Below the pieces are notes generated by a model. It saw only the letters and a list, made by a program, of their open reading frames with translations, searched no databases and was not told the DNA's origin. DNA of 23,683 nt, from NCBI GenBank assembly GCA_900618425.1, contig UZAN01044890.1, positions 10,807 to 34,489 of the forward strand, written 5' to 3'. The position numbers and the translations under genes are program-made. Every line of letters starts with the position of its first letter. Position 1 is the first letter of the stretch. This document shows, one piece after another, positions 18,087 through 23,683 of this stretch. This stretch comes from Echinostoma caproni. Taxonomy: Eukaryota; Platyhelminthes; Trematoda; Plagiorchiida; Echinostomatidae.

Positions 18087-19560
18087 TAAAGTCGCTTGGG
18101 AGAATAACTATTTTTGTGTTTCGGTTAATACGAATCACGACGATAGGTTAGTCGAAGATTGTAATCTTTTGTGCCTTAAAACTGCAATCAATCGGGCGGA
18201 CAGATAAGTGCTGTAAAACACCATTTATTGTTTCGTCTCTACATAGCAGTCACATAGTCTTAGGAGGTTCATTCCACACAAATGCTGATAGACGGAAATT
18301 GACTCGGCAAATGAAGCCTCAGTTTAATGAATCAGAACCATACCAACACTAAGTCCTGATCAACTGAACATGAATTACATACTTTCGTCGTATGCAGCAA
18401 GTAACCCGAGGAGGTGGGGTGGGTAAAATGCCCATTATTTACCACGCTTACACTGCTTGGGTCTTGGACCGATTTCTCAGAGACTGAACAACTATGGGCT
18501 GACATACATTTGTTATTTGGCTTACTCAACGATCCCGTTTACTGAGATGCACGGGAGTCTGCATTTCAGTCTTTTGAGTCCGTAAGAATTTAGAGGACCT
18601 AAAAGTGAAGCTGTTCAGTTAATACTCTTCAACTAAAGAAAATAATGTAAACGAATCAAATTTACATTACATGAAGCGGGCGTTTCGTATGGTATGTGAA
18701 TTCGACAATACCCACCATCGGCAGTTTTCATTTTCATCAAGCAACCAATCCCGTTTTGGGACGACATTTTGTCGACCTTCCGTACCATATTCTGACGTTA
18801 TGATTCAGATTTCAGATGAGAAAGTTCCAAATGTTTTCCAGTGCGTTGAAGTCGTAGATAGATACGTGTAACCCAAAAACTCTAACACTCCAGTATAATG
18901 AACAACTTTTGATAACTTTCAACTCAAGAATATCTTTGATTTATGAGGACTGGCTCATAAAGTTAGAGGACAAACTTATTTCTCACTAAACGTTATCCCA
19001 GATCTATTTATTCGTTGTGCTTTTTATTCTGTCGTGATAACTTTATAGATCAAACAACTTCATCGATTGCATCATTTGGCTGTTTTATGTATGATGTAGC
19101 TCATAGGAACAAAGCTTCGATTTGCCTTTGCTCAAAAAGCCAGTTCTTTCCCGATGTACTAAGTTTTCCGTTTGTTACGTCCATCGGATCTTGGGAAATC
19201 ATGCTCATGTGTGCGTGCACAGTTGGGTGCAAAGTGACTGTTCCGGGACCGGTTGTCTATTGACAATGAGATTTTCCGGAATCCCTTGATCAGCATGTGC
19301 GAATTGTGTCTTCGCTTCATGCATTAGTAACTTATTTCACGTGCATACAATGGATACAAAACATTTTTCGTCGCTAGATTTTACCCCAATCCAATTGATA
19401 AGAGTTGATGAATAGAAATTTCATATTCAAGTTTTTTTTGACAACTGGGAATCATATCTGAGAGAGTTTAATATGCTTCACTCACTGGTGGGTTGACACG
19501 ACAACCTGGAGGAGGGGGATAGGTAGGACGGAACCGATTTTCGGGGATCTGTTTCCCCTT
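18087..19560. other. unassigned non-coding stretch
   Basis: AT-rich, with short open frames only (66 and 82 codons) and no recognised similarity. Nothing else was seen. Confidence 0.4.
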
Positions 19561-19581
19561 CCCTCATATGTTTCCATTTGA

Positions 19582-19829
19582 GTGACCCTCGAGTTCAAGA
19601 GTTGTTTGTTATTTCTGAACATGAACCAAAAATGGTAAAGACTGTTATGAAAACTGTTGCGAAATTGATCTACCAACAGAACAGTGCAACAATACAGATT
19701 TCAAGTCGATTTGATCTCTTAGCAACCAAGTGTCCCGCAATTCTTGCTGTTCCTCTTACCAACTCATTTTTAATGATGCACTATGTGCCCGAAGCTCGTA
19801 CCGAACTTGTAATCATAAGCATTTTTTGA
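19582..19829 (+). CDS. unrecognised open stretch, possible exon
   Basis: After a pyrimidine-rich run ending TTCCATTTGAG (a plausible splice acceptor), the frame stays open for about 80 codons. Its composition looks protein-like, for example EHEPKMVKTVMKTVAKLIYQ and RFDLLATKCPAILAVPLTNS. I do not recognise a family. A good donor was not found before the TGA at 19827-19829, so it could be a last exon, a fragment of a retroelement or chance. Confidence 0.2.
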
Positions 19830-21660
19830 CAAAATTCCGAGGAATCTCTATTGAAATGCAATTATTCCGGGTCGGCCAGTGAGATTTAACTTTCATTGGT
19901 CTCGTTTGGGTGAATGAGATTAAAAAAATTCTACTGACAGACAGAGGAAATTTGTTGTGGAACATGCGAAAAACTGACAAAATTTAAAAATTTAAAAGTA
20001 TTCAAATCCGCTCAACGTATGAACGTGAAATGTATTGAAATGAATGTAACCTATCGCTCGTTTGCATATTTAAATGGACAAGCGTAGAACGTTCTCTCGC
20101 TATGATTAACTGTGCGAGTTCTGACTCGTCTCATTGTGGTATACACGCCACCGTGACAAAGGTTGTTTTATGTCCGGCAGACGATGTTCACAAGTTTAAT
20201 TTACCTACTAGTGCATAGCTATTCGGAGGAGGAGCGGGGGGGGGGACATGAAGTGAACTTGCGGTCAATATTTTAAAACCGTTCAGCACGGAGAAGAAGC
20301 TAAGTTTTACAGATGGTAGATGGGAGCATCGGGTACGTGCAACGAACTGAATACACAACACTATTTTATTTATTGGATTCGAGCAGACAGTTCAGTTTTT
20401 GTGTGAGCAATTGTTCAAAATATCGATGAGATTAAATGCCATGGTATCATATTCTATTGTTGTACTACCAGCTTTACAATCGGGCGGTAAAAATTCAGGC
20501 GCCAAACGAGACAGTAATTCAACAGCGACCGAAAGTGCGCTGCTAATAGACTACTGATTTTGGGAATGGTGAAAGAGAAAATAAAAACGACACAAATGTG
20601 ATGGCTCATTTATTGCTAGCACTCCAATCATGTAAATGATAACAATAATGAATGATCGTTCAAACCCCGATTGGAATTTCTCATGGAAGTTGAAATGTTT
20701 GCCTCGCATTGTAATCGTGGCAGTGTTTTAAATGGTCTCAATGGTCCCGTTGGCGTGGTTTTTAATGGTTCCAAGAATGTTGTATCTCGTAGTTTTTTCT
20801 TGAATGACGCCATCTCAGAGTGTTGAATTACCGAAAAATAATCCATTGAGTATTGAGTATTGTATTGAGTATCGTGATATTTAGAAAACACGGTAGCGAA
20901 CAAAGCTAGTTTCCGGCAACTTCTTCCTCGGACTGATACAGTTATATATAGGGTTCAAAATTGTCAAACCAGTGTAATCGTTCTATGTGATGAATAGGAT
21001 TGGTTGATTGTGATATTGTGATATGTGGTTTAGAAATGAAAGGGCAAAGTTTGTTGTTCCTGTTGTGTGGTTTGGAAATGCTCACATTTCGGGTCTGCTT
21101 CCCTGGATCATACCGAAGGGCACGGTCGTTTCGGTCGACTGTATCAGATTGAGGTTAGGGTCAACGAATTGACTGAAGAAATTGCTTTTGAGAACAAAGG
21201 GATGGGTTGAGTAGGCCAATAGCCACTACCTGGGATGTAGCAAGGTGCCTTTGAGTAACAGCTTTCGATGTTTATTTAACGTACATCAGCGAATGTCTAT
21301 TGTTCGAGATCTCGATATACTGGTAGAAGGCCCCAGATGTATTGGGTCGTACACTGCATAGAAGAAAAACCTTATTGGTTACGGAAAGCCCATTGATGCT
21401 AAATCACTCAACCAATTAAGAGTTATAAACACATCCCCTAACTAGAGTAGATTCCCTGAAGTATTTAGGATATACAATCGACAGAAGCTTAAAGTAGACA
21501 TACCATACTCACAACTCTGTACAGACACGTCATGGATTATCTTTTCAACTACGAAGATAAGGCGTCCAACGCCAAACAAAAATTCATTTCAATTTTTGTT
21601 TATTAATGTTTTATTCCGTTCTTCTTTATTGTTCTCGGGGGATTTTGCTGGTCCACTCAA
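19830..21660. other. unassigned non-coding stretch
   Basis: AT-rich, with no coding similarity. It contains G10 (20236-20245), an imperfect TATTGAG tandem (20845-20872) and a minus-strand CTGATAC...CGAAAC string (21123-21147). A short run at about 21466-21492 could encode YLGYTIDRSL, faintly like the end of a Gypsy RT (YLG..I...G), too short to call. Confidence 0.35.
20845..20872. repeat. imperfect TATTGAG tandem repeat
   Basis: Units read ATTGAG, TATTGAG, TATTG, TATTGAG, TAT, making a short local expansion. Confidence 0.7.
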
Positions 21661-21661
21661 G

Positions 21662-21937
21662 AAAGAATTCAAAATTCTTTGTGAAGGTTTTTCAATCATC
21701 AGTCCTGCGTCTTTTATACCCGCTGATGATCTATCTAAAAAACAGTGTGAACTTCACTTATCCGCATGTGAAACATTTGCACAGAAAATTCCCTCTGATC
21801 TCATTCATTCTTTATATGGCGATCTATCCAACGGCTGCTCTCATTCATCTCCGCGTTCTACATATCGATTAAAACCGTCTCGCATTAACCTCTACAGCAA
21901 TGCCCCAGTTTTCCCAATCTCGCCAGGACCATTTTGA
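21662..21937 (+). CDS. unrecognised open stretch, possible exon
   Basis: A pyrimidine-rich run and TCCACTCAAG precede about 90 open codons ending in TGA at 21935-21937. Parts read like real protein (SFIPADDLSKKQCELHLSAC, ETFAQKIPSDLIHSLYGDLS). No family recognised. Together with 22028-22243 it might be part of a host gene or a worn retroelement. Confidence 0.2.
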   Translation, partial: KEFKILCEGFSIISPASFIPADDLSKKQCELHLSACETFAQKIPSDLIHSLYGDLSNGCSHSSPRSTYRLKPSRINLYSNAPVFPISPGPF

Positions 21938-22027
21938 GCCAACAGAGCTTTTCTTCTGAATTTCTCAACAACCTTGGAGGTTAAATGTTCTACTTATATT
22001 TCCTTCGTTTGGTGAGATGTGTAATTT

Positions 22028-22243
22028 TTGACTGAAGTGCGGACATCTGTTCCAGCAAATGTCTATACAAATACTAATTATGTTACCGGTCGGATAGTGG
22101 AGTCATCGATCCAGCACTGCAGCACTCCCGTCGATTGTGATGACACTGCACCGAACGGTCAAATGGTTGGGGCTCTTTTGAAGTGCTTAATCAATTTTCT
22201 GAGGAAGATTGGCCTGAAGGACAGGAACCGCTCGATAAAATAA
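22028..22243 (+). CDS. unrecognised open stretch, possible exon
   Basis: About 70 open codons follow TTTTTGACTGAAG (a weak acceptor) and include SIQHCSTPVDCDDTAPNGQM and VGALLKCLINFLRKIGLKDR. No family recognised; no start context or donor is convincing. A TGA or TAA closes the frame at 22241-22243. Confidence 0.18.
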   Translation: MTEVRTSVPANVYTNTNYVTGRIVESSIQHCSTPVDCDDTAPNGQMVGALLKCLINFLRKIGLKDRNRSIK

Positions 22244-23225
22244 GTGGTCCACAAAATAAAATTGAGTACGGGCATGAAGACTAGGATCTGTAGGGTGAAT
22301 GATTTTATGATGTTTTTGGTTCTCATGGTAAATATGGCCCCAAACTGATTATTGTTGTACAAAGCTAACATACAGAGCAATTTATAATTGATTGTTAAGA
22401 GCTAAATTGCGCAACCCTCGTGAAACATCGCATAAAACCGGTTGCATCTTTGCACCCGGGTTGGTAATTCACGTCTGATGGAATACGCCATATCTATTGA
22501 TTTTTAGAATAAGGAGTCTCATGTGATTGTCTGGTGCAAACAGTTCCTGCATTTTCCTCTTTCAGTCTGCAAATCCTAAAACGTAGTGCATGTGGTGTGA
22601 TTGTGTCTTTCGAACATGTATTTTATTCATCTTCACCAGTAGGGGGAGGGAAGAGAACGTTTTAGATCCGCAATGTTCCGTGTTGACGAGATTCATGTGA
22701 AACAGAGAAAAACCGGAATATTCGACAAAACTCAACTGTTTGTCTGAATTTGTGCTAAAGAAATCCATTTTAGTGGTTTTCTTCAGTAGTGCAATTTAAA
22801 AAGCTTGTTTGGAACACCAGTTCAGTTTTACTTCTCTTCCTACGATTCACTTCTGGGAGAGAATCGTTTCGTACCAGTTGCAAAATGTGCAAGTCCCGTG
22901 ATTGTTCACGTCAAAATCTATGAAAAAATATCCCAGACAAGTCAGAGTCTCAAACAGGACGAAGCAGCTATCGGACATCATAAATATTTTCATTTTCATT
23001 TTTCAGATAAAGATACCAGGTAATTGAAAAACAAAACTTGTCGAAACAAAACACAGGTTGTAGGCGAACATATGTTTTCGGTACGTTTTTCATCAAGTCA
23101 GTACAATCACATGTGATAAAATAACGGGGTGTTGTGTTGGGGTCAAACAGTCGAGGTCAAATAATTATAGCAAAGGGGTGGGATGGGGACATATTTGTCA
23201 CTCCTCATATTCAGATAGGAACGGG
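22244..23225. other. unassigned sequence, includes presumed PLE 3' flank
   Basis: No coding similarity was seen. On the minus strand it directly follows the stop of the PLE endonuclease. About 130 bp past that stop, TTGATGA (23090-23096) and CCGAAAAC (23074-23081) occur in hammerhead order, but a stem II cannot be drawn. Confidence 0.35.
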
Positions 23226-23683
23226 TTACGTAGGCGTTGATAATTGATTTGGGTCATCGCCACGCTCATGAGTGATGTTGTCCGCTTTGGGCCAGGGAAT
23301 TTTAGGTACCTGAACAAGTTTCTTTTGAGCACACAATTCTGGCTTCAATAAGCAAATGATAATTTCCTCGGCTGTTGTTAGCGTTTTAATTCGAACACCC
23401 TTGGATTTGTGTTGTGGGACGCGATAAATGATGGTGTAAGCCGTATGTCCTGCTTCGACCAAGTGTGCAACAATGAAACTGGAAATAACTCCGATTCCTC
23501 CGTGTCTAAACCAAGTGGGTTGATGTTCCTTGATGCGCTTAGATAGCTACCTTGTCGTACGACCTACATAAGTGGTACCACAGGTGCACTTGAATTGGTA
23601 GATGAGTATTGATGAGGACAACATAGGCAACTTTGACATCGGATGACGGGTGATGTTGAGAACACGCATCTGAGTTTGACAGC
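23226..23683 (-). pseudogene. Penelope-like element GIY-YIG endonuclease (partial, broken)
   Basis: Minus strand, entering from the window edge. First VKLRCVFSTSPVIRCQ, the block that joins RT to endonuclease in PLEs. Then, in another frame, SKLPMLSSS and LIYQFKCTCGTTYVGRTTR, which carries the IY...YVG form of the GIY-YIG motif plus the PLE-typical C-x-C. A TAG follows at 23547-23549. The same frame resumes with LSKRIKEHQPTWF (R..EH), AHLVEAGHTAYTIIYRVPQ, KTLTTAEEIIICLLKPELCA and KKLVQVPKIPWPKADN, and ends at a stop at 23226-23228. The GIY-YIG domain nicks target DNA to prime reverse transcription. One frameshift and one stop make it a relic. The RT should lie beyond the window. It is a separate copy from the fragment at 12370. 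Confidence 0.85.

Noticed and set aside
18224..18262. GAGACGAAACAA on the minus strand as another hammerhead
   Set aside because: No CUGANGA box or stem II precedes it.
1..23683. CRISPR arrays, bacterial operons, phage or plasmid modules
   Set aside because: No regularly spaced repeats and no bacterial gene structure; all recognisable coding sequence is eukaryotic retroelement.

Overview
The window reads as intergenic or intronic DNA of a parasitic flatworm, most likely a trematode (liver-fluke type). This rests on the company of elements, not on any host gene: a Ty3/Gypsy pol of the CsRn1-like kind with a tRNA-Trp-like primer site, an RTE-type LINE whose RT start resembles fluke copies, two Penelope-like element (PLE) fragments, and a hammerhead-ribozyme-like motif of the kind known from PLEs. 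I found no intact gene, no convincing multi-exon host gene, no tRNA or rRNA and no CRISPR. All recognisable coding sequence is decayed retroelement. The species is not determinable by eye.

Layout. 1-340: nothing recognised. About 340-815 (minus): broken Ty3/Gypsy gag. 983-3047 (plus): 3' half of a pol gene (RT end, RNase H, integrase), split by a 339-bp insertion at 1231-1569 that looks like a solo LTR flanked by the 5-bp repeat GATCG. 3256-3537: probable LTR, followed by a primer-binding-site-like sequence (3542-3553) and then a second broken gag (3649-4488). 4526-4580 repeats the last 55 bp of that LTR. 5344-5693 may be another LTR with its own primer-site-like sequence and a gag start. 5.8-10 kb: mostly unassigned non-coding sequence with a CA microsatellite at 7554.

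About 10180-11460 (plus): fragment of an RTE-type LINE (linker plus the start of the reverse transcriptase), interrupted by a 712-bp run of N. 12370-13165 (minus): broken PLE reverse transcriptase. 13265-13319 and 15570-15635: long CA microsatellites. 15358-15404 (plus): hammerhead-like motif with intact stem II. 15.7-23.2 kb: mostly unassigned, with a few short open stretches that could be exons. 23226-23683 (minus): PLE GIY-YIG endonuclease running off the window edge.

Nothing here works together as an operon or pathway. The layering is historical: LTR elements inserted into or recombined with each other, with later stops, frameshifts and small duplications. The items most worth following up are the hammerhead-like motif, the nested solo LTR with a CCAAT/TATA promoter-like array, and the pol-LTR-gag order.
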